Shown here: positions 37,101 through 47,947 of the stretch, in pieces | Layout of the letters: each line of letters begins with the position of its first letter | Numbering within the stretch: the stretch's first letter is position 1 | Assembly: GCA_030737835.1 (NCBI GenBank) | Contig: CM060852.1 | Span: forward strand, 22,739,868 to 22,803,867 | Direction of reading: 5' to 3' | Length of the DNA: 64,000 bases | Origin: Acorus gramineus | Lineage: Eukaryota > Streptophyta > Magnoliopsida > Acorales > Acoraceae | The notes under the pieces: generated by a model | Seen by the model: only the letters and a program-made list of their open reading frames with translations | Told to the model about the DNA's origin: nothing | The model's database searches: none | Translations under genes and position numbers: made by a program

Positions 37101-39048
37101 GGGGTCCTTCGGCGTTTTGTCCATTGCGAACCTCAAATCTCGACCCGAGAGAGGAAAAGATAATAGAGATCACCACGACCCGTGATGGAAAAAAAAAATC
37201 GTGAAACCCTAGGGTTTCTTTGTGGCTCTGATACCAAGAAGAAATAAATGGAATAATGTATATTTCGTAATGGAGGCCGAAAGGTCCCTTATATAGTTAC
37301 AAGATGTACAAACCCTAAAACAGAAAAAAACCAAAATACCCATGACACCCCCGGGCCTCCGGGAATAGGCCCAACAACAGGCCTATCTAATAACTCCAAT
37401 AATTGTTTCGTATCTAGCTGGAATGTTCTATCAAGTTTGGCTCTAGAGAAATTTTAGAACATCAGTGTTGTTAATATCCTTTCTCATGTTTTTGTATTTA
37501 AGGCAGTGATTTTTCTTCTTTTGTTTTCCAGCACATCAGATTGGCAATGTTAAATGCAGAAATTGTAAAGTCTTGTTGATGTATCCATATGGAGCTCCAT
37601 CTGTGAAATGTTCATGTTGCCATTCTGTGACAGGAATCGGGGTAAGTAATTGGTACGGAAACATGCATGGTTTTTCTTTTTGTTAAGTTGAAACAAGTAC
37701 ATTCGACAGAGCATCATTGTTTTCTTAGCCAGTTAGTAAATGAAACTGGTCTCTCCATAATGCATGCACATTACAAGCGACTGATAGAAAATGGGGATCA
37801 AAGATGGGGAGAAGTTGGGGTCTGTTGTACTTAATAATGACCTTAAGAGATATACCGATGTGAACTGTTCATTCTCTTTTGACGAAGAACAGATATACAC
37901 AAAATGCACAAACATATGGACAAGTTGAGTACACATCTGCTGTGTAAGTCTATAGAGAAAATAATAATTGGTAGAGGACTTTTGAAATATGTTTTTCCTA
38001 ATGAAATTCTACATCACAGTGTTGAGAAATATTGCTCAATGGTTGAGTTATTATATGCAGCCAAGTGGTCATGGACTTGAATGAGTTGAATCCTGCATCA
38101 GCAAACAGAAAAAATAAAAAGGAACATTACAGCATACTCCATTTTTCTATAACTTAGGTCAGACTTACATTTGTATGGCACATTGAGTTGAGGCACATTG
38201 TCATGACGTGTGAGAGTATCATAGGACAGAATTTTGCTTAAAGTGGATAACATAGTATATGAGACTGCATAATGCCAAGGCTGTTTCTTGGTGCATTATA
38301 AACTTGGATAATGAATAGTCACTCCTGCCTAATATGAGCACCAAAAGCTTACATAAAGTGATGTTATTCACCGAGGTCACAAATACATCCTTTAAACAAA
38401 AAAAAAGAAAAAAAAAAAAGAAGCAAAATCATGGTAGCCACTTTTTTTTTATATGTATGCAATAGTTTTATTTATTTGTTTATCTTGAAAACATTTTTAT
38501 GCATGTAGTTTAAGCCTTTGGAGGTGTCTCTTTAAGAGGTTTAGTTTAATCTGAACTCCGAAGATGAACACAAGACGAGGTTGACTGCAATCTGCAAAAG
38601 AATGTAGACTGTTTTAACCTGCCTCAATTCTGTCAGTAGCTGATTTTAGAAATGCTTACTAGTATGAATACAATCAAAACGAAAGATCTGATTGGTGGTT
38701 CTTTTGGACTGCAAAAGTTTGATAATTGTTTCTGTGGAGTTGAATGCAAAGATCTATTTATTTATTTTTTAATCTAATGTGGTTATGTTTTCTCCATTAC
38801 TTGATAATTGAGTACCTCAGAAATCTGACACTCTTCTGATTCTAGTGGCATTGCATGTTAGGATTATAATGACCTACATCCGCCTGCATGTCTTTGTTCT
38901 CATTGATCTCCTACTGCTATACAGTTGAGTTTCTTCGCAAATATTCACTAACTATGATTATCTCTGCCTTTTAAAGGATCACAACAGGCGGCCACCACTT
39001 TCAATACAAGTGGGACCACCACCCAGGTCTTCAGATTTCGTTTGCTAG
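28148..39048 (+). CDS. LOL2: LOL2-like protein with two LSD1-type zinc fingers and a triplicated PPGWEN region, 243 aa
   Basis: Exons 28148-28589, 30679-30786, 37532-37641 and 38977-39048 join in frame to 732 bases. Exon 1 encodes a 147-residue proline-rich region with three copies of [13 protein letters not shown] spaced about 35-37 residues apart. Exon 2 gives the first LSD1 finger ([16 protein letters not shown] then VKCACC). Exon 3 gives the second ([16 protein letters not shown] then VKCSCC). Exon 4 ends with DHNRRPPLS and TAG. Arabidopsis LOL2 has a single PPGWE motif and the same finger and tail order. LSD1/LOL proteins are plant-specific regulators of cell death and defence; the exact role here is not shown. 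The exon 2 acceptor at 30677-30678 is chosen because it alone restores ELGQMVCG in frame. Introns of 2.1, 6.7 and 1.3 kb hold two LINE-type fragments and a copia element, all antisense to the gene. Confidence 0.87.
28160..28480 (+). repeat. In-frame ~105-111 bp coding tandem repeat (3 copies)
   Basis: CCTCCTGGTTGGGAAAACAT occurs at about 28176, 28287 and 28392. Each copy is followed by CCGCC repeats and GCGGTGGCG-type sequence, and by CATCGGT- or TCGGT-type sequence before the next copy. The DNA is nearly identical between copies, so the amplification is fairly recent. It keeps the reading frame of the LOL2-like exon 1 and is followed by a further P/M-rich tract. Confidence 0.85.
28590..30678 (+). 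other. Intron 1 of the LOL2-like gene
   Basis: Donor GTGAGT at 28590, acceptor CACAG ending at 30678. It contains a 470-bp retroposon at 28937-29406. The rest is AT-rich with no further gene. Confidence 0.75.
28937..29406 (-). mobile_element. Short 5'-truncated LINE-type retroposon with 17-bp target duplication
   Basis: The 17-mer TATAGATCAGGTTTCTT occurs at 28920-28936 and again at 29407-29423. Just inside the left copy is a T-rich run (TTTTTTCTTTTCTTGTTTTT), the complement of a degenerate poly-A tail, so the element lies on the - strand. This is the mark of target-primed reverse transcription. The ~450-bp body is more GC-rich than its surroundings. It could be a truncated LINE or a retroposed transcript; I could not assign a protein domain. 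Confidence 0.7.
31020..31700 (-). pseudogene. Decayed LINE fragment, zf-RVT region
   Basis: On the - strand, with interrupted frames, the peptide pieces [49 protein letters not shown] and RLFFE occur in the order expected of the reverse-transcriptase-associated zinc-binding region at the C-terminus of plant LINE ORF2. There are several in-frame stops and shifts. Only the 3' part is present, so this is a 5'-truncated dead copy. The ends are approximate and no target duplication was found. Confidence 0.55.
32590..32594. repeat. Target-site duplication ATTGT, left of copia element
   Basis: Matches 37402-37406 exactly and defines the 5-bp duplication around the LTR element. Confidence 0.8.
32595..32759 (-). 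repeat. 3' LTR of copia element (165 bp)
   Basis: In element orientation it starts TATTGGAG and ends TTCTTCT rather than the usual TG...CA. It carries a TATATAAGGG TATA box. It differs from the other LTR at three transition sites. Confidence 0.88.
32760..32770 (-). promoter_or_regulatory. Polypurine tract of the copia element
   Basis: TTGAGGGGGAG on the - strand, immediately before the 3' LTR; it primes plus-strand DNA synthesis in the family. Confidence 0.75.
32767..37136 (-). pseudogene. Copia gag-pol coding region, at least four frameshifts
   Basis: The first frame (37136 to about 35142) covers gag, protease and most of integrase, stopping after SDNGG where a G-run near 35170-35175 appears one base short. 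The next frame (35136 to about 34060) covers the rest of integrase ([11 protein letters not shown]) and the start of RT ([16 protein letters not shown]). A third (to about 33880) has [14 protein letters not shown] fourth (to about 33380) has [11 protein letters not shown] fifth has the RNase H end ([22 protein letters not shown]). The breaks look like single-base indels. Confidence 0.85.
37223..37236 (-). promoter_or_regulatory. Primer binding site (initiator Met-tRNA) of the copia element
   Basis: TGGTATCAGAGCCA on the - strand follows the 5' LTR directly with no spacer. Confidence 0.85.
37237..37401 (-). repeat. 5' LTR of copia element (165 bp)
   Basis: Same termini as the other LTR, with 162 of 165 positions identical. 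Target copy ATTGT follows at 37402-37406. Confidence 0.88.
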
Positions 39049-41070
39049 AAAATAACTCTCTATATATCGAGCAAGCTCGCAATGAGGCGCGTTTTAAAAC
39101 AGTTTTGGAGGGTTGTTAGTTTGTACATAGAACAGTTTTTGTTATATTATTTATTTGCAGAGTAGGATATATTGGAACAATTTTGATGAAGTAATTGGAA
39201 TATTTGACTGGCATAGTTTTTTAGTGTACTGATATGATTTTTATAGCATACACAGGAATTGAAAATTATCTGTATAGAAAGACAAAAAATAAAGGATAAT
39301 GTTAGGTACATCTCCAAATGCAGTCCGCACATGTTTTAATTATTAAAATATAGTAAACTTCATCTAATGAGGCTTACGCTTAGATGAAAAATGTATCTCT
39401 CTTCATTTTAAATTAAATGGATTCGTTTTTAATAAGTGTAAAAAATTTAACGGTGTATATACTTCACCTAAGGATGTATATACCTTGTTGGATGATTAAC
39501 GAGTTGTATGAAACTGCATTTAGAGTTGTAAAAAGAACTGTGTAATCAATGTGTGCGTGATGGGATGTGATGGGATCCTCGCTCAAAATAACTTTTATTA
39601 TTATAAATGAAAATAAATGTATTTTCAGTCTAATCTTTAGTTTCATTTTTAAAACGTATTGGAAATGAAAATAAATGTATTTTCAGTCTAATCTTTTGAA
39701 AATATATTTAAACAGATTTTGCTTTTGTAAAAATTATTTTTATTTAAACTCATTTTTAAACATCTTCCACGATTTTAGTTTTTGATGAAAGGAAAAAACA
39801 ATTATTAATTTAAGAAATAACGTTAGAAAAATATGAGAAAATAATATTTCCTCAGAAGTTGTTTTTAAAAGCTATTAGTAAGATATCTTTTTTGAAACCC
39901 ATCTGCAAATGCACACCGTTTGGCTAGTTTTTCAAAAACATTATTTCGACGGATTTTAAAACGTGGGAGAAATAACACAATGAACACTAGAAACGTGGTG
40001 TTCGAATCCAAACCAGATCTTAAAATATCATGTTTTGGTGGATTCTGCAGCTTAAACATCCGACACTGATTTTTCTCAAATACTATGTGTTCTGCATTTT
40101 TGTTTGAAAATCCATTAAAACAATGACTTAATAGAAAGTCATCCAGCTTTCTAAAATCCCAGTACCTCCAAATGAGACCTAATAAGTTTGCATCTCTAGT
40201 TCAATTATTAATAAACACCAATGTAGATCTAAATATCTTTTCAATGGGACTTATAATCGAGCACTAAATGATTGCTTGTATTTACACCCACATAAACTAT
40301 AACCTATATATGATTAACATGAATGATTAATAAATTTTGCTTACCTATATTAAATTAATTGCACTACTTGGGATTTGATTATGCCATAAGATCCTCATTT
40401 TTATATACGATCGGTCATAAATCCTATGTCAAAAAAACACGGAGATCCTCTATTATAATCAATAATAATAGGACACGTAGGATATTTTCTTATAATGCAA
40501 AAAAAAAATATATAAATTTTCTTATAAATAAAATATAGTTTAATTATCTTCCAAAATAAAATAAATAAATAAAAAAACATGATTACTTTTCTAGGATATT
40601 TTGGCTTTTTGATAAATATTTTACACTAAAAAAATTAAAAAAAGTACTATGCCTCATAACACAGAAACCGTAATCTGAACAGAATACATAGTAGAATAAC
40701 ACCTTAGGCATCCTCTCTTAATTTTATTCAAAACAAAGCAAATGCCCAAAGCATACAAAATAATAAAAAAATAATTACATCTGAGAGAGATCCAACAAGA
40801 CTTTTAAATGAGCCCATGGTCACCTCCTCAAAAGCCACAAAAGAGGGTCCCTGGCTTTCACATGACTTCTGCATCACAAACTCTTCCAATGAATGAATCA
40901 CAATTGCAGCCCTCCAGAAGAACACAAAGCAATGCAGAGATGTTGTGTTAAAAAGGGCAGACAACATTTTCTTTCCCTGGTAGACTTCCACCCCTTCCAT
41001 TTTCTCCTCCCTGAGCATAATTTACTGCTACTAAGCTATCCAAACACAAGTAAACAGCGAAATGCGTTCC
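39049..41070. other. Convergent interval between LOL2-like and PRP22-like genes
   Basis: Contains both presumed 3' UTRs. A TTTATT at 40723-40728 (AATAAA on the - strand) is a possible poly-A signal of the helicase gene. A direct repeat (GGAAATGAAAATAAATG-like / TTTTCAGTCTAATCTTT) occurs around 39605-39705. No other gene is seen. Confidence 0.55.
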
Positions 41071-44000
41071 TCAAGCTCGGCGTTTGCTCAATCGCCATGA
41101 GTTGGGCTCGTGGTACCTATCGTACAGTGGCTCGATCCTCTCCTGCCTCTTCCGCTTGCTCATCTTGGTCGGGTCAGACACCTTGAAAAACCTCGGCGCG
41201 AGCTCGACCAACCACTTTGGGTCGACCACGGTCACCTCACGCATGTACTCCTTGGTTGTCATCACGAGCTCGTTGTATATCACCCAGTCGGGCTGTCTCT
41301 GGAAGAGGGCGCTGCTTGGGTGGATGTACACCGGCTGGTTCTCGACCAGCGTCCTGTACCCCTCCTGCGGGTCTTTCCTCGCCGCGTGGAAGAAGAAACC
41401 CGCGGTGATCGCCTTACGTATCTTTGTGAAGTCCCTCCCAGCACTCACCACGTCCAGTTTGTATCTGTGAAGAGAGTACCGGTTCAATATCATTAAGTAT
41501 TTTTATTTTATTTTAATTAAATCTTATCTTATTATTTAGGACATCTCAGTTAAGAGGGTAATCGTGTCAACATGTCAAGAGGTGGTTTCATGGATCGATA
41601 AATATTGATGTTAAGCACATATAATCATACAAACAAAGCATGTATATTCCAAAATCCAAATTATCAACACGCATATAACATGTAGCAGTATATGATACAT
41701 ATGGTGATGTAAGCACGCATTTAGGACAAAGACCATGCATGACTTTTTTTTTCTCTTCTTTAAAGAAAGTTTATATTTTGTGTCCAATTTAGACATCTGC
41801 GTGTTCTTTTTTATTAGAAGCAACGCATTGTAACCCCATAAATGACAGAACAGGAGAAGCAAAGTTAATTAATTCATGCGAACTTCATGTAATTCTGGTC
41901 CAAAAATTACCACACAAGTAAAAATAAGGAGACAAATAAGCTTTTGATTAAGCTGGTAGAACATATGACCAATAGAAAATGGATTATTTGAACAAATGTT
42001 TTCCCCAAGAGATAATTTTTGTTCCTTTTATCTTTTGATGTCATTCAACAACTGCGAGTGTTAGGGTCAATAACTCAATACACTCTAAAGAGTTAAAGCA
42101 TATCAATACTACATTATTATTATTACATCTCCCTCACTACAACCTCTTTCTATCAGTTTGATGTTATTGACTTGTGAACAGTAGATATCAAACAAGAAGC
42201 AAGCTATAAGAAAAAAGGATTTCTAATCTCTAGCAAATATTGTCTGAAAACTGTTCTCAGGAAGGTTCACGACTACTGTTCAAGCTTCAAAAAATATATT
42301 TCTTTAAAAGCTAAGTCGAGGAAGGAGCCGAGGAAAATGACAAGCAAATGAAGGGAGGCACCAAAGCATCGTAACTAAAATTAAAATAGATGCAGGACAT
42401 CACAGTGCTCAAGGCTAAACAAAAAGAAGAAAATCTGGAATGTAACTTTGTTATTTGACATAAAAGCATCCAAAGAACTATTTTAAAATACACAAACATA
42501 AGGGCCTAACAGTTCCTAGACTGGATTGTGAATAGTACAAAGACTTTTTGAAGGGGTAATATGTAACCTGTTGGTTCAATCCCAGAATTCCCTCTAGACG
42601 TTTTCCTAGGTTTGCATGATTTTTTGTGTGGTGGCTGGGTATCAACACAGTAAGGACTTTCCTCTGGCAATCACCACAAAACAATTGGTTTGTCACCATA
42701 GAAGTCACTGGGCACTTTCCACTTATATCCCTTTCTAATGATTCACCTATATCTTCTATTCCTCTCGGCACAAAAATGGACAGACATGTTGAATCTTCTA
42801 CTTCTGACAATAGTTTCATGAATCATCATGCTATAAATGCAATGGATCAAACATTATTCTTTCCTTTGCTTCTTCAATGACACATTACCATTAATAAGTT
42901 CAAGCATATTTTCTCCTCGTTAATGATTCCAAATTACTCGCCTGAGTGGTAATGCATTTCCTGACCAGGTACATTCTTTACTTCCAGAAACCTTCATTTT
43001 CTTATTCCATCCAAAGAGGTCTTTGCTAAAATTCTTGATGCAGTATTCAACAATTTTAGAATTGTGAGGCATGAAACTCGTGTACCATAACAGAGAAATT
43101 TATTGTCAACTAGGTGCATCGGGGCTTCTGACAGCAAAAACTTATGCCTGAGATTTATTTCACAAAAAACAAAGGCATCATTTTTTTTCTAGATTGATTT
43201 CAGAGGTTTCAAGACTTAAACTGGGTCAAATGCATAAGGAAAAAACTTAAATCTCTCAGTCAACTTCTCCATTCACTAATGGGAACAACTTTACGCACCA
43301 ATAAGGATGCAATGAAGCTGCCAAAACAGGAAAGGAAGAACAAGAATTACAATATAGATAGACCATCGCGCAGTCCTGGATGTCTGTCTAGCTAATATAA
43401 CCATGAAAAAGGAAACAAAGTACGACTAACAAATCATGTACATTATATCATGTACATCTTCTCAACAACAACAACAACATCAATTCATCAAATTAGAAAG
43501 AAATCTGGGATAACTTCTTATAACCCATTGCACATCCAAACAGTTGAAACCTTACGATATTCAAATTATTATAGCTGTACGTGAAATAAAGGGATCCAGT
43601 GACAGACAAAATCTTCCATGGTTGCTATTTATTCTCCAAATGTGTGTGTATGGAGTAATTTATATAATTTAAATGTTTTCGGTTATTGTACCTTAATGAA
43701 ATGTTGATTGAGGAGAACAGAGAGAAGTGGACGCAGAATGGCAATGCGCAGTATGACTGCCACTCTGCGGAATGGAAATCGAATCTACCAATCATCTTCA
43801 GGATAGATGCCTGTATAGGCAAGAAATTTGGGGCCATTTGCCTGCTCTTTAGGCAAATAGTTCCTTCTCATCTATGCAGGAGACAGGAGAAGGGGAGTTC
43901 TTCCATATGCTCCACAAGAACGTCAAAAAGTCTATCAGGAGATGGTATCCTTTTCTTTTCTTCTTTTTTTTTTTTTTTTTTTGGGGGGGGGGGGGGGGGT

Positions 44001-47000
44001 TGGGGGTTGTGGTGGTGGTGTGTGTATCGTGCATCCAAATGATATCACAAGCCTACTGTTGGTGTGAGTCTTTTTTTTTTTCAAGCCAGAGCTCGGCATG
44101 TGGAAATAGTTAAGAGAGTACTTTAGGATGTCGGGGGGGTGTAGGGGTTGTGGTGGTGGTGTGTGTATCGTGCATCCAAATGATATCACAAGCCTACTGT
44201 TGGTGTGAGTCTTTTTTTTTCAAGCCAGAGCTCGGCATGTGGAAATAGTTAAGAGAGTACTTTAGGATGTCTAATGGGCCTGGGATCACAGTATTGGAGA
44301 AAAAGATGCTCAAAGTTGATTAGGAAGAGAGACTTGTTATTTAAATAAAGGAGCGTTAACTTTCTCTTTTTTCCCTGTTTTCATTTTAATTTGGTGGACG
44401 TCATCTGTGTCCCTTTCTGCATGTTTACCAGGAGAGTACTTTAGGATTCTATGGACCAGGGGTCACAGTATTTTGGGTGAAAAAGGCGCTAAATGTTTAT
44501 TAGGAAGGGTGACTTGTTATTGCGTAAAGAGTGTTAACCCTCTTTTTTTTATTGAAAAGAAGATTGGAGCTTCATATTAAATGATGATAAGATGAGGGAT
44601 CTCCAAAAGAAGAGGCATTAACTTTTGCTTCTTCCTTTTATCCTGTTTTCTTTTAGTTTTTGGGGTTGTCATCTCTCTCTTTCAAAGTGTTCACCAAATT
44701 TCACTAAATGAGGCAGAAAAGTTACCATTTTCCTAGAAAAAAAAATGTTCGAAAAAATCCAAACAAACCAGCAGTAGTGAATAAACATCAATCAACATAC
44801 TAATTTTGGATTATCAAAGCAGAACATGTAAAATTCGCAACACTAAAGCCAACAATTGTAACAAATCAATAAAGCCAGAGAGAGCCATACCTGTCCATGA
44901 TTGTCAGGAGCTGCTTTCGGACATCCTGCGCCCTCCTCAGGGAGCGAGATTGGACGAAGTTCTCATAGCACCATGGTCCAGAAAAATTCTTCGCCTTCCA
45001 AGCCTCGTACACCGCCAATAAAGTAAGATGATCACCTTCCGGTTGAAAGAACTTGGCCCTCTTCTGGTCCGCCATTGCCTGTTTTTCCCTCGGCCTGTAG
45101 AATATATTCTGTGTTTGAATCATTGCAATAATAGTCAAGACCTCATCACTACATCCAAGGTCCACACTAGCAAGAAGCATTTTTGATAGAGGTGGATCCA
45201 AAGGAAACTCCGCCATCTTCCTCCCTAGCTTGGTTAACAACCCCTCCTCATCCAATGCTCCCAAGCTGTAAAGCTGTTCCATCGCAGATAAGAGTGCCTG
45301 AGGGGAAGGCGGGTCCATGAAATCAAAGGACAATAGATCATTTATCCCCATAGCTTTCATTGTAAGGGTTGTTAACCCAAGATTGATCCTCTGTATCTCA
45401 GGAATGCTCGTTGGAGTCATCTCATTACGATAAGCACTCTCTGTGTACAGACGATAACACTTCCCTGGACCCGTACGGCCTGCACGCCCAGCCCGCTGCT
45501 TGGCTGAGGCCTGTGAGATAGGGGTGATGACAAGTGAATCTAAGCCTTGTTTAGGGTTGTACACGTTTTGTTTTGCAAAACCAGGATCAATGACATAGAA
45601 AATGCCGTCAATAGTCAGAGAAGCCTCGGCTATATTGGTAGCCACAACAACCTTTCTCTGACCTGGAGGGGCAGGATCAAAAATCCTTGACTGCATCTCA
45701 CTGGGGAGAGCACTATATACAGGCAATATTATCAATTCAGGCACATTTTTCCCGAGCCCTTTCATCCTCTCATAGAGCGACTGGCAAGCATGGTCGATCT
45801 CCTCCTGACCCGTCAAGAAGAGAAGGATATCCCCCTCAGGCTCCGTCAGGTGTATCTGAAGCACTGTAATCAATGCTGCATCCAAATAGTCGCTCTCGGG
45901 CTGCTTCGTGTACAGGATTTCCACCGGGAACGTCCGTCCGGGGATCGTGAAAATGTTGCAATTGAAGAAATACCCAGAGAATTTCTCAGCATCGAGCGTA
46001 GCAGAAGTAACAATCAGCCGCAAATCAGGCCTACGCTGGACCAACTGTTTGAGCAGACCAAACAGCACATCTGTGTGAATCGTCCTCTCATGCGCCTCAT
46101 CGAGCATAATCACCGAGTACTGTGAGAGACTATCATCAATCAAAATTTCCCTCAAAAGCATACCATCCGTCATGTACTTGATGACCGTCTCCGGCCCCGT
46201 GCAATCCTCGAACCGGATGGCATAACCAACCTCCTCACCCAATCTGCACCCAAACTCCTCAGCAACCCTCTTCGCCACCGACATCGCAGCGACCCTCCTT
46301 GGCTGAGTGCACCCAATCTTCCCTCTTGTCGTGTACCCCGCCTCAGCGAGATACTGTGTCACCTGTGTCGTCTTCCCCGACCCAGTCTCTCCAATGACCA
46401 CCAAAACCTGATTATCATGCACCGCCTGAACGAGCTCCTTCTTAAGCCTATATATAGGAAGGCTCTGCCTCTGATCTTGTAACGACATCTTCGACCGCTG
46501 CCCAAAAGTCATAGTCTTTCCAAAGGCGTCCTTTTTCCACTCAGGCATGTCGTAAGCCGATAAACCCACACCACGCAACTCCTGCGCGAGGTGCCGTTCC
46601 CCCGTCTCGGGCATCGGGTCCTCCCACGGACGGTTGAGATCCTTCGGTATGGAGTCCAGCATCGTCCGCTGTTGCTGCTCCCGCACCTCCCGTCTCTCCT
46701 TGATCAATGCGGACTGCAGAGCCGCTGCCCGGCTCAGAGACCCCTCCGGGTTCTTGAAAATCTTGACCGGCGACATGTCCATCGTGTACCGGCTCTGGCC
46801 CTGCAAGAACGCCGGCTCGTCCTCATTGAGCTCGACCTCGAGCTCCTCCTCCGCTCCCTCGTCTTGAAAGACAATCCCATCACCGTCCTCATCGAACGTC
46901 GGAAGCTCCGTGATGCCGAGCACACCAGATGCCATAAGCTGCTTCGCCTCCCACCTCTCCGGCGAGCTCATCCGCTTCAACGGCCGCCTCGTCGGCCCCG

Positions 47001-47916
47001 TGTCCTCCTCCATGATCCGGATCCCCGAAAGCCCCGTCCGCATCGTCGGCCCCGTCGAATTGGCAGCGGATGGGTTCGCCCTGACCGAGCCACCGCCGTC
47101 CGATCCCCGACTCATCGGGAGGAGGTCCCTCCCGGTCTCCTGATCGACGTCCCGCATGGAGAGGCTGAGCTTCTGCCCCGAGACGGAGATCACCTTGACG
47201 AACACCTCCTGGTCGCGCTTCACGTGATCTTTCGCGCTCGTGACCCTCCGACTGGCGATCTGCGACACGTGCACGAGACCTTCCTTGCCGCGGAACCCCG
47301 AGAGCTGGACGAAGCACCCCGAGTCCATCACCTTCGCCACCCTCCCCGGGTAGACCCCGTAGAGCTCCGGCTCTTCATCTGTCCGATCGCGTCGCCGGTC
47401 ACTCCTCCGGTCGTCATCGCGGCCTCTGCGGTCGCGATGCCGATCGTCATCATCGTCCCGGTCACGGCGGTCGCGACGCCTATCGTTGCGGTGGTCCCAA
47501 TCTCGATTGCGATGCCGGTCGTCGTCGTCGTCCCGGCGGTTGCGACGCCTGGACGCGGCGGCCTCGCGGTCGATCTCGCGCTCGAGGTCCTTGGCGCGCT
47601 GGCGGTCGTCGGCGATGGAGAGGGCGGGGAGAGTGGAGGGGTCCTTCTTATTGGCGGCGGCGGCGGCATCGTCGGCGTCGGAGGAGGGAGGGAGGATGGC
47701 GTGGATGATGGTGAGGAGGGTCCGGACGAAGTAGTCGGGGAATTCAGCGCCGTTGGATTTGAGTTTGGAGTCGAAGTCGTCGACGGTGTGGGAGCGGCGG
47801 CCGAGGTCGATGACGAACTCGGAGAGGACCTTGTCGGAGGTGCCCATGTGGGTTTGGAGTTCGGAGCAGACCTTGGAGACCAGGGAGAGGTACTCGAGCT
47901 TCTTCAGGCCCTCCAT
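41071..47916 (-). CDS. PRP22: PRP22/DHX8-type DEAH-box pre-mRNA splicing helicase, 1139 aa
   Basis: Exons 44891-47916 and 41071-41464 join in phase (AG|A = Arg) to 1139 residues, close to Arabidopsis At3g26560 (about 1168). The order is: N-terminal helical region ([20 protein letters not shown]), an Arg/Asp-rich repeat (about 130-190), an S1 RNA-binding domain ([20 protein letters not shown] and GLVHVSQI), then the DEAH core with motif I GETGSGKT (about 510), motif II DEAH (about 604), motif III SAT (about 637) and motif [12 protein letters not shown] (about 804). The helicase-associated and OB regions follow, ending [20 protein letters not shown]. This family releases spliced mRNA from the spliceosome in the nucleus. 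All core motifs are intact. One 3.4 kb intron lies near the 3' end. A telo-box lies just upstream of the ATG. The + strand frame of about 450 codons opposite exon 1 is a GC shadow. Confidence 0.95.
41465..44890 (-). other. Intron of the PRP22-like gene
   Basis: 3.4 kb, donor GTATGG and acceptor CTTCACAG (- strand). It holds a tandem duplication at about 43991-44272 and long T and G homopolymers near 43965-43999. No nested gene seen. Confidence 0.8.
43991..44272. repeat. Two-copy 141-bp tandem duplication in the PRP22 intron
   Basis: GTGTGTATCGTGCATCCAAA occurs at about 44020 and 44161. The following 110 bases, through AGAGCTCGGCATGTGG and GAGAGTACTTTAGGATGTC, are almost identical. A third, diverged piece (GAGAGTACTTTAGGAT, then GGTCACAGTATT, then TTAGGAAGG, then GACTTGTTATT) appears at about 44432-44520 against 44252-44342. 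This suggests recent duplication on top of an older one. Confidence 0.8.
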
Positions 47917-47925
47917 TGGCCGAAA

Positions 47926-47947
47926 TTAGGGTTAGGGTTAGGGTTTT
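47926..47947 (-). promoter_or_regulatory. Telo-box cluster in the 5' leader of the PRP22-like gene
   Basis: On the - strand this reads AAAACCCTAACCCTAACCCT, about ten bases upstream of the start codon. It holds three CCCTAA units, with another CCCTAG near 47970. AAACCCTAA telo-boxes are known in promoters and leaders of plant translation and growth genes. At 22 bp it is a regulatory-type motif and not a telomere. Confidence 0.6.

Larger units (their letters stand above)
32595..37401 (-). mobile_element. Complete but coding-defective Ty1/copia LTR retrotransposon, 4807 bp
   Basis: LTRs of 165 bp (32595-32759 and 37237-37401) differ at three positions, all transitions. ATTGT flanks both ends. 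The primer binding site TGGTATCAGAGCCA (- strand, 37223-37236) is complementary to plant initiator Met-tRNA and abuts the 5' LTR. A polypurine tract TTGAGGGGGAG abuts the 3' LTR. From 37136 leftward on the - strand come gag with a CCHC knuckle ([14 protein letters not shown]), protease ([10 protein letters not shown]), integrase (HHCC and SDVWG...SDNGG), reverse transcriptase (YVDD) and RNase H ([10 protein letters not shown]). Integrase before RT marks it as copia. The frame is broken near 35175, 34065, 33885 and 33380, so it cannot make its own polyprotein. Confidence 0.93.
30787..37531 (+). other. Intron 2 of the LOL2-like gene, enlarged by retroelements
   Basis: A 6.7 kb intron between the two zinc-finger exons, with donor GTATGT and acceptor TTTTCCAG. 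Taking away the 4807-bp copia element and one target copy leaves about 1.9 kb, part of which is a LINE fragment. Confidence 0.8.

Noticed and set aside
47926-47947. Interstitial telomere or chromosome end
   Set aside because: Only three TTAGGG-like units, and of TTTAGGG type only at the end; it fits a telo-box in a gene leader.
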